In this document: positions 24,431 through 37,800 of the stretch, one piece after another | Position numbering within the stretch: position 1 is the stretch's first letter | Layout of the letters: each line of letters opens with the position of its first letter | Assembly: GCA_011799875.1 (NCBI GenBank) | Contig: CM022298.1 | Coordinates: forward strand, 192,160,423-192,224,422 | DNA length: 64,000 bases | Direction: 5' to 3' | From: Thinopyrum elongatum | Taxonomy: Eukaryota > Streptophyta > Magnoliopsida > Poales > Poaceae | Position numbers and translations under genes: made by a program | The notes under the pieces: model-generated | Database searches by the model: none | What the model was told of the DNA's origin: nothing | What the model saw: the letters and a program-made list of their open reading frames with translations, nothing else

Positions 24431-27400
24431 ATGGTGCTTTCATTGAGAGTTCCGCTGTGTGATCGATAAAGGATCAATGGCTCGCCCGCAGATCAACTGC
24501 GATGTCGGCATCTTCGTCGCCGGCTCGATTGGTCACCTTGGCTCGACCGAGGACTGCGCTCCGTCTCCGATCATCATGTTCGGATGAGGGCCTTCATCAA
24601 CATCAACTCCGATCTCTATCAAGATCGTGGAGGAATCATCCATATAGCCCGGGGGCTCAACTTCAACATTGTCCTCGGGCGACCGTGCTGTTTTTCTATA
24701 CAGTGGATTCGTATTCGCTGTCGCTGCTACCTCGAGTGTTGTTTTAACAATTTCTTTGGTGAAATTGTGCGGAATTAAGTCTACAACAATCATGCAAAAT
24801 TTCGCCGAGTTCCGATGGAGGAATCTCCGGCGATCTCCGATATACCGGAGCCCTATCGAATCTGGACGAGAATCTGGATGAGTTTGGAGCGTGGTGTCCA
24901 GCATCTAGCTCGGACGTCCTTTGGAAGATCTAACCATTGATCGGCTGAGGAATTCCTATATCTACCACCCCACAAAATTTCAGCTCGATCCGATGGTTCA
25001 AACTCCGGGAACCTTCCGATGAGTGGACCAATTTTCAGATCTTTTTTCTGCGGGAATATGGATCCGACCCGAATTCATGTTTCTTTATGACCGTGATATT
25101 GGACGACCTTTTTAAAGGAATTTTCTTCTAGGGTATTGTGCGTTGTTTTTAAACACGTGTCCATAAAATTTTAAGCCTCCTCTGAGGTAATCTTCACCAT
25201 CACGCTGGTGTCAAACCAGTCCGGCAATAATGCTCCACGGCTGCCGACCTGCGCTAGACGCGTCGTCGCTTTTTGAGCCGAGCTCAACTTCTTCGGATCA
25301 TCATCTCGGCGAGCCGAACAAGAGTTCGGAATCGCCAAGGATAAATCATCACCAACATCGCCGCCCCATGGATTACACGGAGCGGGCACACCGGCACCGC
25401 CGCATGGCCACTTCATCAAGCCGGCATTGACCGCGTCACAAGTTACGACCTGCGCCGGCATGACCGCACTGTTGCTTCTTCAAGCCGATGTCCATCACGC
25501 CGAACTGCTTCAACACCTCGGCTGACATGGCAACTGCAACGTCTCCTTACTGACCTGCTCCGTCACCTCGGCTAGACCAGGGGCTTCGCCATCTCTTCAT
25601 CAACCTACTCCGGAGACTTCGGCGTCACCAGCCGACCAGCTTCGTTACGTTAGCTGGACCGGGGGCTTTGCCTCGGCGAGACAATCTTTGCCAGCATCGC
25701 CATGCCGTCGCTTCATCACCCATCAGGCAATGGGTGTGCGGATCGAGTCCCAATTTTGGGAGTAACCTTTCTTCGGATTGCTACAACAAATAAACCAGGT
25801 GCTATTAATCCTAGCAATTTTTGCTTGTTTGGGTTTATTTTTCCCAAGGAATTATTACTCTGGTTTGTTCCATCATCTGTACACAGGCCTATCAAATGGT
25901 GGCCGCATTAACGACGGTCGCGTGGTGGTTCGGTCAGTTTCCGTACATAGTTCGGTGAACGCCGCATCCGGAACTCGGACCGACCTATGAATTCGGGCTT
26001 TGCCACGCCTTTACCGCATCACGCCGACGCCCTGCATCGACATTGACTTCGGCGTCAGGCCACATCTCTTTAAATAAATTATTTTTGCGAAAAGCAATTA
26101 TGCAAGGATTTTATATATATTTATATTATTCTTTTTGGACCGCACTATTTTATGTGTGCAGGTGATTGACTTCGACTGCGTCACGCGGTCACTTCGGCAA
26201 GCCTGTCGTCATCCCAATTGGCATAAATCGGCTCGCATGATCATCTTGTTGATTGAATTGCCATACCGACATGTTCGGTTGCCTCGGGGACTTCGGCATC
26301 ATCAAGAGGGTCCTACCTCGTCGGGTGTTTAGCGCACGGGCCATATTTCTTTTATTACTCACTTTGCATGAATTATTAATCATGCAACCTTTTTTTATTA
26401 CTGTTATCTCCGGCTTGCACTATTTTCCGTGCACAAGTAAATGATCCGGATTGGGCAGCGCTGTCACCTCGGCTGGACCGGGGGCTTCGTCATCACTTCA
26501 TTAACCCACACCGGGAACTTCGGCGTCATACTGTCGGCCTACTCCGTCGCCTCGGACGGACGGGGGGGTTCCACCTCACCACATTGGCCGTGCTGTGTCG
26601 CCACTTCGGAGTGCTGAGCTCTTCGCTCCTCCATCTCAGGACCGGCTTAGGGGCTGGGACCTCGTCCCGCCGCAAACTCGGACCGCGTCATCGATGCCGA
26701 GCACATTAACCAGCTAAGTCGCTTTCATGCCCAAAGTTTTAAATTTTTAATTTGTGTTCGGTTCGACCGTGCTCACGTGAGTTGTTTGTTAAAAGAAACT
26801 CCCTTTACCCATGTTAGCTGGGGGCTCTTAAATTTACATGAGCTGTTTTATAATAAGTGTGTTTTCTTCTTGTTCGTTGCAGAGTCTTTTTCTATCACTC
26901 CTTCCTCGACTCGAGTGTGTGGTCAATAGCCGGATAGCCTGGGTCCGATCTTGACCCACTTGCAGTCTTGAGATCGGATGTGTCATGTTAAAGCACGACA
27001 GAAGCACAAAATTTTTTTAGACCAATTTTCGGATTGGCACCAATTGACCTGATTTAGTTCGGACGTGGAGTTTCCGCATAAGTCTTTTGGTTTTTAAGCC
27101 TATGGCACTTTTAAACTATTTGTGTGTTTCCAGCATAAGTCTCGCAGTGCAACGCCAGACACCTTTAGAGATTCGGCAAAACATTCTCGGGTATTGCTTT
27201 ATATGCATCGTTTTCGAATTGTGTCTTTGGTCAATAGTTGGGTTGCCCAGCTCCTGTGCTTGCCTCCTACGTTCCGCTTTGTTCGGCTAGGTGTGCAAAG
27301 GGAGAACCACTGCGATTGTGCTTCCAGCTAGCATGGTTAAGCGCCTCAGTGGAGAAAGCCGAAAACTGACTGTCACAATAAGTGTAAACTGGTCAGCGAT

Positions 27401-29154
27401 CTGATGATTGTGTTAAATTATAAGATCGATAGAGGTCACCCCATGTTAAATGATGGTCCGTTCATAACATTGGCCGAAGTGTTTACGGCTTGACCTCGAC
27501 TGTCGCCGAACACTAACTGGGGGCTAGTAACTAGCCTCCCAACTTTAAGCTCCTATGACTAAGTGAAAGTTATAAAGCCCGCATATCTGATTGCCTCGTT
27601 TCCGCTAACACAACCGCCTTCGGGCACCGAGACGTCGGCTAAGGGTTGTTTTGTTATTGCGAAAACACCCTGCGTAGCATCTACAAGGGGGAGGAAGCCG
27701 ACGATGGGCCACTTTCAAATGATAAACGGTCGCAACGGAGTCAAAATAAACATATCATCGGTGTTTGTATTTAATATACGAGGGCCTCCTTCCGCAATCA
27801 TCGTTATAAAGCCATAAATATGCATCAATTTGACTTAAGATTTTGGCCAAGCTGGGTTGCCTGGCTCCTGTGCTTACCCCTACGTTCCCGATTATTCGGC
27901 TAGGTGGTAAAGGGAGCACCTCTGTGATTGTTACTACCGGGTCATCCGAGTAAGTAGCTCAGACTGGGTGAAGCCGAAAGCTAGCAATCTTAAAGGATCA
28001 CATTGGTCGGCAACGACGAAAGTGAAAATTCTGGTTCATTAATACCATAGAGTTCGGGAACTTTCCCCGAACTAAATCCTCAATATTTTCCTCCCACATT
28101 GATCGGAGGTGAGGTTTCATGATCATGATAAGCATGACGACCCAAAGAAAGGAACCGATAGCGGGACTATTTCTTTGGAAGATGTTTCTTACGTTAAAAC
28201 GTAATATAACATATCTCTCCGTGTACCTTTGTTTATAAAACCGTATGACCGGATTGCCTTGTTTTCCATAAATCTTTGCCCTTATAACGGCTTTATAAAG
28301 TAGGAAAACACTCCTCGGCTACTGGCCGAAGAGGTTGAAGCCGATGGTCGGTCAACAAAGTTTTGTACAATGCGGATCCGAGCACTAATGATGTAAAGTA
28401 CTTGGATACATAGAGTCATTACACATAATTTGTGATTTTACTATGGATATCGATCCTTAATTCGGCCACCCGTGCCCGCATTAAGACTCGGGGGCTACTG
28501 GGCTTCGGGCTTATTATTTACAAATATTAAAGGGGCACATCGATCCCCTGATCTGGTGTTGCCACCCGACCAGTGTCTCGGGGGCTACTGCATTGCTTGT
28601 TCAATGCAGAAAATTCAAAGTGCTTAGCGTTCGGCTTGACCGAACTATAGGCAAACGCGTCTTCGGACAACAACAGGTACCATCTGGACCTATCTGGCAT
28701 CAAGCTAATATATTACGGCAACTTCTCAAGACCCTCTCTCAAGGGCCCGTTCGCCGATCACTATTATCTCTAATATATTACACTGCGTTTCTATTCCTAC
28801 GTATGCTGCCGAGCTAGGAGTTGATCCTCAGGCCAATTTCGCGCATCGACCTGAGTCTCAGGGGCTACTTGGATCAGCGGTTTCATGTTTTCCTTCAGGT
28901 GCATCTCGGGTTTTAGACCGACACACACCTTGAGGGCTACTGGCTATATATCTCAGCGAATAATAAATTGCACCAATAAAAAATATTCACAAAAAATCAG
29001 CCCACAGTCGGGGTGGTGCACCACCTCGGAAGCAGTCCGGCATAAAGCTCGGGTGCCAGTGGCTGGCTCCATAGAGGGCACTTCCGGCATTAAGCTCGGC
29101 TGAATTCATTCAATCTTTTAAAGACCGAGGTAGTTTATGACACCTCGGACGCTG

Positions 29155-29290
29155 ACCATCGTTAGAGCTCGGATACAGTCCGGCGTTAGAGCTCGGATAT
29201 AGTCCGGCGTTGGAGCTCGGATACAGTCCGGCGTTGGTGCTCGGCTGCAAAAGATACCTCAAATACAGTCCGGCGTTGGAGCTCGGATGC
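29155..29290. repeat. 24-bp tandem repeats before the right LTR
   Basis: Three adjacent units of 'gagctcggatacagtccggcg' plus three bases, followed by diverged copies up to 29290. Being 24 bp, the array is open as an eight-residue repeat (PSSNAGLY on the minus strand). It is probably not translated. Confidence 0.85.
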
Positions 29291-29550
29291 AAGAGGACAC
29301 CACCGCATGGGAACAACTTCAAACCCGAGGTGTGGCGTAAAAAACTTACAAGGCATTGATAAAGGCCGATAACTTAAAAAGACTCCTCGGATACCCGACG
29401 TATGAACTCTTCGGATACACCTGGGCGATCCTCAAGATCGGAGATGGGAAGATTCGTTGAACCAGTTTTCAAGACCGACGACCGAAGATGAAGAACAGTT
29501 CGGAAGAATCGAGGAGCGTCCCCAACTTGAAGACCGGTTCAGGGGGCTAC

Positions 29551-30033
29551 TGACGGTGTCTTGGACTAGGGGGTACTCACCATGTCGTCTCCCAACCAGT
29601 GGGTTGGGCCGAGGACCCACGTGGCGGTTCACTAATGGGCCAGTTCGGACAGCCGAGGACATATACAAGGAAGATTCCACAAGACTTGGTGATCAAGACA
29701 AGGACTCCTCTCCACCAACGTAGCCGACTAGGACTCTTGTCATCCTGGGCCTTCGGTACATTATATAAGCCGAGGCCAGGCTCGTTAATAGATAGATTAT
29801 GACATTACTCATCATACCCCTTGGGTTTAGACCACAACATATGATCTCGAGGTAGATCAACTCTGTACCTTGATACTTCATCAATATAAACAAGAGCAGG
29901 ACGTAGGGTTTTACCTCCATAGAGAGGGCCCGAACCTGGGTAAAACACCGTGTTCATCGTCTCTGTTACCATCGATCCTAGATCCACAGCTCGGGACCCC
30001 CTACCCCGAGGTCTGCCGGTTTTGACACCGACA
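29551..30033 (+). repeat. Right LTR
   Basis: 483 bp with the same ends as the left LTR. It follows the polypurine tract at about 29540-29550. Confidence 0.9.
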
Positions 30034-31090
30034 CTCCTTGACAAGGAAAACGAGAAGGCGGCACGGCCCGTCAAGGCCGAGGCGCTCCCCGGCAACGCGA
30101 TGGACGATGTCGTGCTGCGCGTCATCGCCAGGGTTGAGCAGACCCTTGGCGCATGGCGCTTCAGCGCCGAGAGGCTGCAACTCGCCGCACAACATGATCG
30201 ATGGTGCACCGCAGAGCAAGCTAGGCGCGTCCGCGCCGATATGCTACGGCTCGCCGCACAGCGAGACCATTGGAGCACCGCAGAGCGAGGCGCGCCACGC
30301 CGCACAGCAAGAGCGGATCCATCGGTGCTTGCCTGCTATCGACAAGGCGTCGCAGCTGGGTACACATCCCGTCAGTACCCCCATTCCTCGCCAGGAGTGG
30401 GCAGAGGCCGTCTGTGCCGTACTTGCACCAGAGGCCAGCCGCGTCGTACTTGCACCGGACGCCCGCCGCACCGTTCGCATGGGTCGCGTTGTTCGCCTTA
30501 TCCGTGGCCCGCTCGATGCCAACGTGCTGGTCGCTAGGCTCGACCGCCTCCTTGGCCCAGGTGTCCACCTGGGTGCAGTAGAGGAACATGGCCATCGCAT
30601 CCTTGAGCTGGTGATCTCCGATGAAATAGCCAACTTGGAGCTCGAGATCGCGCTCCAGATGTACCCGGTCGACCACTTGGACGAACGCCTGCACGACTTC
30701 AGGCAGAGCCAAGAGCTACCGTAGGCAAGGGCTGCTGGTCATGGTCTCATGGACGCATTTTATTTTGTTGAGTCATTTTGACGTGGATCGCTATGTATTC
30801 ACAACAATCATAATATTGCTCTGTTTATTGCTCTGTTTCAATGTGTGTACTCTGTTTTCCGTTCTTATATGTTCTGTTTCAATGTGTGTGTATATGCTTT
30901 CCATTCTGTATATGTGGATGATAACAGCTAGATACAAATTAGTATACGAAAACAGATAGAAAATGGAATTCATAATATATATTAATTGTTCATTAGTTCA
31001 TCACAGAATATATATAATATCATCACATATACGTGATGATACTTAACTACCAGGTACAATGCATAAAATTGAAAACGAACAATACTAAAA

Positions 31091-31702
31091 CTAATAATCC
31101 CTCCTGGGGGGCAGTATTCCGGCAGCCCCTCGCCAGCAGCTCCCTGGTGCGCGGCGTCTTCCCAGCGCGGAGGCAGTACTCTGCCTCCTCGCCTCGCAAC
31201 GCTTGACGTACCGATCTGCCTCTTGCTGGCGGACGAGCACGAACGATCTTGCCATTTCGTTGGGCACCCACCGGAGCACCTCATCGGTGGCACGCTGGAG
31301 CTTATCGGCCCACCTCCACACAGCGATGAGGCGCCTAGCACCTTTGACCTTCCTTGCTAAGTACCCGTCTTCGTACACCTCCTCCGCATGACGACGCGCC
31401 CGCCCCCAAAGCTCCACCGCCTCCTTTTTCCAGGCAGCATCACGGGCTTCACAAGCCGCCTAGTACCTTGCTTCCTCCTCCACCATCTCCTTCTTGAATG
31501 CCACTTGCCTGGCTTTCTCAGCCGGCGGCAGCGACTTCCACAAACAAAGATTGTACTGGCCCCAAAACCACTCCAAAGTTGGGGGGTCCGGCGCAACCTC
31601 GTCCGGCGGCGCGTAGGGGTCCTCCTCGTCGCTGCTCTTCGACTGAGCGTCCTCGGGGGGCGGCGCCTCCTCATCGGCGCATGGGCAGATCGGCGGCGCC
31701 AT
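31091..31702 (-). pseudogene. Cargo gene (c), copy H
   Basis: From ATG 31702 ('MAPPICPCADEEAPPP') the frame is open through 'LEWFWGQYNLCLWKSLPP', which is garbled in copy I, up to a TAG near 31460. It then continues with 'KKEAVELWGRARRHAEE' and 'RRLIAVWRWADKLQRATD'. A one-base loss near 31196 shifts the frame before the C-terminus, and one extra C restores it near 31107. The spot broken in copy I (CAG to TAG) is intact here, so the two copies decayed separately. Function unknown. Confidence 0.55.
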
Positions 31703-32072
31703 GGCAGAGATTTGAGAGAGAGAGAGAGAGAGAGGGCGAGCGAGGGGAGGATGTAGATGAGAATGCAGGCGGGACAACATGAGCAAGGTAGTACTTATTG
31801 GCGGCCAGAATCTAGATCGACGGGAACAGTACACACGCCGGTCGCCGAAATTTACGAGTACTGTAGTTTGAATTACACACGATTCCCGCAGCAAAAGCCG
31901 TGTGTGAACTTAATAGCTCACGGTTTCCAATACAGAACCGCGTCTGATTAATAACCCGCGCCACTCACCTTCCAAACCTCGAGGCGTGAAATAGAGTGCC
32001 AATCATGTCGGGCCCGGTTGTCTTGCCAGATCTTTACATTTTCTTTTTGGAACACCAGATATTTACATCGTC

Positions 32073-34370
32073 TGGTCATTTTTTTATTTTTTGGAATTTA
32101 AATGCCATGGCACTCCATGCATGTGTCCAAGCCGTGACACCAATATGTTTGAAAATTCATTCCAATTTACTGCACATGGAATTAACTCGCACACAAGTAC
32201 ATATATATGATTTTTCAAACCGTTATGGTTAGCCGTTGCATGTAGATGTAGTTCAAATTTGAATTACGGTCATTAAATGGCTAGAAAATCACTTAAATGT
32301 CTTAAAAAGGTTAAATGACCCCTGAAATTTTCCAAATTTTGACATGACAGTTGTATTAGTGCATGTTAACTGTAAAAAAAATTGAAGACCATAAGAGGAA
32401 GCTATCATCGATTCGTCATCAAACATGCATTGTTCCCTCTCGGAACCATGAGCCTTCTAGTGAGTTGCTCCGGTTTGTGAGGGGTGTGTGTCCAAACTTT
32501 CGTCAAACAGGCCAATTTTTTACCACATCATCTTGGTGGCATGACATTACGTCAAGCAAGGTTTCATGTGTTTCTGATCATTTTTTATTTTTTTGGAATT
32601 TAAATGCCATGGCACTCCATGCATGTGTCCAAGCCGTGACACCAATATATTTGAAAATTCATTTGAATTTACTACACATGAAATTAACTCGCACACAAAT
32701 TCACAAATATGATTTTTCAAACCGTTATGTTAGCCGTTGCATATATATGTAGTTCAAATTTGAATTACGGTCATTAAATGGCTAGAAAGTCACTTAAATG
32801 TATTAAAAGGTCAAATGACCGCTGAAATTTTCCAAATATTCACATGACAGTTGTATTAGTGCACGTTAAATGTAGAAAAAATTGAAGGCCATAAGAGGAA
32901 GCTATCGTCCGTTCGTCATCAAACATGCATTGTTCCCTCTCGGAACCACAAGCCTTCTAGTGAGTTGCTCCGATTTGTGAGGGGTGTGTGTCCAAACTTT
33001 CGTCAAATATGCCAAAATTTTTACCACATCATCTTGGTGGCATGACATTACATCAAGTAAGGTTTTATGTGTTTCTGATCATTTTTTAATTTTTTGGAAT
33101 TTAAATGTCATGGCACTCCATGCTTGTGTCCAGGACATGACACCAATATGTTTGAAAATTCCTTCCAATTTACTGCACATGGAATTAACTCACACACAAG
33201 TACATAAATATGATTTTTCAAACCGTTATGGTTAGCCGTTGCATGTAGATGTAGTTCAAATTTGAATTACGATCATTAAATGGCAAGAAAATCACTTAAA
33301 TGTCTTAAAAAGGTCAAATGACCCTTGGAATTTTCCAAATTCTTACATGATAGTTGTATTAGTGCACGTTAACTGTAGAAAAAATTTGAAGGCCATAAGA
33401 GGAAGCTATTGCCCGTTTGTCATCAAACATGCATTGTTCCCCCTCGGAACCACGAGCTTTCTAGTGAGTTGCTCCGATTTATGAGGGGTGTGTGTCCAAA
33501 CTTTCGTCAAACATTCCAAATTTTTTTACCACATCATCTTGGTGGCATGAAATTACATCGAGCGAGGTTTCTTGTGTTTCTGATCTTTTTTTAATTTTTT
33601 AGAATTTAAATGCCATGGCACTCCATGCATGTGTCCAGGCCGTGACACAAATATGTTTGAAAATTCCTTCCAATTTACTGCACATGGAATTAACTCACAC
33701 ACAAGTACACAAATATGATTTTTCAAACCGTTATGGTTAGCTGTTGCATGTAGATGTAGTTCAAATTTGAATTACGGTCATTAAATGGCTAGAAAATCAC
33801 TTAAATGTCTTAAAAAGGTCAAATGACCCCTGAAATTTTCCAAATTTTCACATGACAGTTGTATTAGTGCACGTTAACTGTAGAAAAATTTTGAAGGCCA
33901 GAAGAGAAAGCTATCGCCCGTTCGTCATCAAACATGCATTGTTCCCTCTCGAAACCACGAGCCTTCTAGTGAGTTGCTCCGGTTTGTGAGGGATGTGTGT
34001 CCAAACTTTCGTCAAACATGCCAATTTCTTTACCACACCATCTTGTTGCCATGCCATTACGTCAAGCAAGGTTTCATGTGTTTCTGATTTTTTTTATTTT
34101 TTGGAATTTAAATGCCATGGCACTCCATGCTTTGTGTCATAGCCGTGAGACCAATATGTTTGAAAATTTCTTCCAATTTACTGCACATGGAATTAACTCG
34201 CATATAAGTACACAAATATAACTTTTTAAACCGTTATGGTTAGCTGTTGCATGTACATGTAGTTTAAATTTTAATTACGGTCATTAAATGGCTAGAAAAT
34301 CACTTAAATGTCTTAAAAGGTCAAATGACCCCTGAATTTTCCAAATTTTGACATGACAGTTGTATTAGTA
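32073..34370. repeat. About 508-bp tandem array in element H (reverse of the array in I)
   Basis: Reverse-complement counterpart of 18451-20717 with about 4.5 units. The motif 'gttcgtcatcaaac' type recurs near 32412, 32912, 33418 and 33918. Units within H and I differ by scattered substitutions and small indels. Confidence 0.9.
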
Positions 34371-34508
34371 ATACAAATTTTCTCGTACATTTAAAACACC
34401 ATCCGTTGCCACTTTACTCCAAATTCGTCTTTCACAGCTAATAAAAAATATCAACAACATCACACACAGTTTTTTGTAGGAACCGTTTGCGATGAAAATT
34501 CGTGGGTC

Positions 34509-34516
34509 TATTTAAG
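34509..34516 (+). promoter_or_regulatory. TATA-like box of cargo gene (b), copy H
   Basis: TATTTAAG, 100 bp upstream of the ATG at 34616, matching copy I at the same spacing. Confidence 0.5.
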
Positions 34517-34615
34517 TCTTCCTCCTTAAGCTTCGCTGGCTTCGTCTGCTCCAGTGCCGGCAACCCCCGAATCCATGAATCCCGATCCCCATTCCCGCAA
34601 CCCCTTCTTGCAAAG

Positions 34616-35277
34616 ATGACGCCGTGGAAACACTTCGTGAGGGCCCGTACGGTGGCCGCGTCCTCCCCGAGCGTCGCCGCCTGCGCCGAGAGCGTCGCCG
34701 CATCCACATTGAGTGCGGCCGCATCCGCCGAGAAGGCGTCTGCGGCAGCCGACAGGGCAGCTGCAGCAGCCGAGACGGCTGCAGCAGCTACTGCGATGGC
34801 GGCTGCAAACACCGAGAGCGCTCGAGCTGCCGTCCGTGCCACCAATGTCGCCCTGGCCCGGTCGAGGCCATCCACGCCAATATCGAGGACGCACACACTA
34901 AGATATTTCAGGCCACCTCAGAATCCAGCATGCAACCCACGTCCGAAAAGGCGGCGGTGGCCATGGAGCACCTGCTTCCTCATGAGATCGTCGAGCAGGA
35001 GCTGAAGATGCAAGAGGCGGCGGAGATCGAGGAGCGCCGGGAGGAGGAGTTGCGCGTGGCCGAGGTCGAGGTGGAGAAGATTCGGTCCGTCGAGGAATCG
35101 GCGGTGGAGTACCAACGCGAGCGCTGGCGCAGCCACTACTACGAGTACTACAACCTTGAGGGAGGCGCCGAGGACAAGGACGCGATCGACTTTAGCAGGG
35201 GGGACGTGGAATCCACCAATGGCGGCATGTCGCCAGGACAAGTCATCGACGTCTCAACTCACACCAGCGATGCATAG
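34616..35277 (+). pseudogene. Cargo gene (b), copy H: alanine-rich coiled-coil protein, frameshifted
   Basis: Starts 'MTPWKHFVRARTVAASSP'. One base is missing at about 34860 (after 'RAAVRATNVALA'), shifting the frame. The true frame resumes with 'VEAIHANIEDAHTKIFQA' and ends 'GQVIDVSTHTSDA'. It is 21 bp shorter than copy I in the alanine repeat, apart from the frameshift. The glutamate codon replaced by a stop in copy I is intact here. The C-terminal half is acidic ('EQELKMQEAAEIEERREEE'). Confidence 0.6.
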
Positions 35278-35814
35278 GTCGGCGCGGCGGCGACTTTGTT
35301 AAAATTATGCGTACTTAGGCTTTGTTTATAATGCTAGTCTTTTGTTAGAGCAATGTTTAGGTCAACTGGCTTTGTTTAATTACTAAAATTGCTCGATTCA
35401 GTAAGTGTGGTCTGTGTGCTGTACGCTCTTTTGTGTGCCCAAATTAGCAAGGGATGTTAAATTATGCAATGACGTGGATGAGGACAGTACCCAGGGAAAT
35501 TTCCACCAAAATTTGAATTATCAAACTCATCCCATGCGCGTAAAGCAGAAGAATTGTTTGCGATGCACACAATCATTCAAAGTGAATGGTATCCGGCGGC
35601 ACCACACGCAAAGTTTCCCTCCACATTTCAAAAAATTTGGCCTACCGCCGAAATATGGGACCCCGAAATATCTACCCCCCCTTCCCCACCCCCTTTTCTC
35701 CCCGACCACAAGTCACATTTCCCCTGTTTCCTCCTTCCTTCCTTCCGAAGCTATAGCCGCTTCCTCGCTTGCTTCCTCGCTCTCGCCGTCTCGCATCCTA
35801 CCGCCGGGGTCGCC

Positions 35815-37188
35815 ATGGTCTTCTTCAATGACCTCTCCAGCGGTTCCTCCTCCGACAATGACTCTTTCACCACCCAGGTATGCCTCTCTTCTCTCTCTCG
35901 GGTTATGACTTGGAATGAAGGATTTTAACCCGGCGGTCGATTTGAGTCATTTCTTCCTCTTGTAGCTCCCTAGGACCATCAGTTGCAATGAATGGAGTGG
36001 GGTGGCTGAAGATCTGCCTGCGCGTTGTCACCATCAATCTCCATGCGTGAAGTTAGTTGTGTTTGAATATGTGGACAGTGGGAGGAAGTTTCTGGCATGT
36101 GCGGAGAAGATTAGCCCCACTTTCGTTATTACAAATTATTTGTTAGATGTGATTCAGACACTGTCACTGTGCTATGTTATTCTGGATGTTAAGACAGTGT
36201 CACAGTTTGTACCTAGTATCTAAAAATGTTGCCATCTCATCAGTGGTGCCATTAGAAAATTATTTGGCACCGCTTCAGTAGTTTGTGCAACCAACTTTGG
36301 TCCACACATTCGAGCAGCCAAGCAGTACAATACTAAATCTTTATGGCACGAAGGAACTGGGCATCAGAGCAACTAGGTGCTCCGGAGTCCGGTTCCCTGA
36401 ATTTTTCCTCTGCATCGGCTCGCCAGTGCAGGGCACCGGTGCCAAATGTAGCAACAGTTGTCTGGACACCGGTTTTGGCATACATACTGGACGATCTTAG
36501 TGCTATTAGTTCTATGTTACTAAATTTGTGCATGTACACACCTGTTAGTATCAATTTGATGTCATCCAAATGTTGTCGCTATGCTGTTGCAGTTATATTT
36601 AGTTTCCTCATAAAATATTCAATTTGTTATTTATAGTACATGGCTAAGAACTTGTAGCATTGTTGTAGTTAATTATAGCTTCTGATGTTTCAGAATTTGG
36701 TTGTTGTCTCAGTAGCAATTAATTCATTTGCACATTGATCTTTTTAAGAAGATATGCCATAATTAACCTGTTTCTTAAGTTTTTCAAAATATGTATTTGG
36801 TGATTTTCTATGTTGCTAGAAACTCATTTCCCCTATAATTGTTACTGATCTAGTTTTAAATATTATAGGATGAATGGAAGTGTTCTTACCTAGAGTGGGT
36901 TGATCAAGAGTGGCCACAGTCTTTGAAGATGTGCCTAGCAAAGCTCTGGAGCATGTATGAGAAAGAAAACAGAGGTAGGCTTAGAGAAAGTGTTGTCAAC
37001 ACTGAAGAATATTTCAAGATGCGGGAAAAAAGAGGAAGATGGAGAATGAGCTCAGATTTTTTAAATTAGACTTTGCTAAGATGGTGTTGGCGAAGGAGAA
37101 GGCACTTTCCCAGTTGGTCAGTGCAAAACAGGTTCTTACTGAACTGAAAGCAGAGGTGGATAAGATGAGCATGGATGATCCCGATTAG
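35815..37188 (+). pseudogene. Cargo gene (a), copy H: GRF-zinc-finger gene, splice donor and frame broken
   Basis: Exons corresponding to copy I are 35815-35877, 35966-36109 and 36869-37188. The intron-2 donor is AT instead of GT (36110-36111), and exon 3 has lost one base near 37020 (within 'MREKRGRW' against 'MQDKKRKV' in copy I). The zinc-finger cysteines are still coded. It is a useful null comparison for the intact copy at 15601-16994. Confidence 0.7.
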
Positions 37189-37554
37189 GGAAATGAGTAT
37201 ATTGTTCTTATGAAGGTGAACTAGCTATATGCTGTACTATGCTGTTTTCAGGTAGCTATCGTACTGTGATGTTAAAATATATTTATGTGCGTGATATGAA
37301 ATTGGCAAACAGCTGTTCGATATGAAATGTGAATTTGCTTAATTCTTGAATTATTAATTGTAAACTAATACACCTGCTAAATGGGTCATGGAACTTTGCA
37401 AACGGTTCTAGCAGTAAAAGCGGTTGTGATGGATAGCCCAATGCCATACAGTTTTCTTCATCAAATTGTGTGTGATGTAGTTGAATAAAAGCAAACGGTT
37501 AACCGAGGCAGAGCGTGTGTGATCGTTACACCTATCGCACATGAGGCTATACAT

Positions 37555-37800
37555 AAAACTGTGTGGGATGTGTATACGAACGGAAACCTTTTCTCTCGAT
37601 TGACCGTGTGGGATGTACATACGAATGGAAACGTACTTCTTGGATTGACTGTGTGGGATGTACATAAGAACGGAAACATACTTCTTGGATTGACTGTGTG
37701 GGATGTACATAAGAACGGAAACGTATTGCTTGGATTGACTGTGTGGAATGTACATACAAACGGAAACATTTGTCTGGGACTGACTATGTGGGATATACTT
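37555..37800. repeat. 45-bp tandem repeats near the left TIR of H
   Basis: About five units with 'ggattgactgtgtgggatgtacataagaacggaaac'-type sequence, the reverse complement of 14995-15235. The element ends at 38021 with TGTACCAGTG. Confidence 0.85.

Larger units (their letters stand above)
23948..30033 (+). mobile_element. LTR retrotransposon with 483-bp LTRs, no gag-pol, inside H
   Basis: Left LTR 23948-24430 and right LTR 29551-30033 both start TGACGGTGTC and end GACACCGACA, and each is 483 bp. The flanks are CTCCA (left) and CTCCT (right), a TSD with one mismatch; comparison with copy I shows the uninterrupted site. A purine-rich tract (AGGGGGCTAC) precedes the right LTR. The 5.1-kb interior has no frame of gag, protease, reverse transcriptase or integrase. 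It holds repeated phrases such as 'ctcggctggaccgggggctt' and two diverged copies of a block near 27236-27316 and 27845-27930, so it is non-autonomous. Confidence 0.9.
23907..30724 (+). pseudogene. Cargo gene (d), copy H, split by an LTR retrotransposon
   Basis: The first 36-41 bp (23907-23947, 'MPTHQSAASTINL') are separated from the rest (30034-30724) by the LTR element. The downstream part continues 'DKENEKAARPVKAEALPG' and ends 'DFRQSQELP' plus TAG. An extra C in the C-run near 30380 shifts the frame relative to copy I, and a short in-frame piece around the 'RDRHV' region of copy I is missing. The gene is broken three ways. Family unknown. Confidence 0.6.

Noticed and set aside
29950..30537. 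A 195-codon ORF joining LTR and downstream sequence
   Set aside because: It is a chance read-through from the LTR into cargo gene (d). Its start lies in the LTR.
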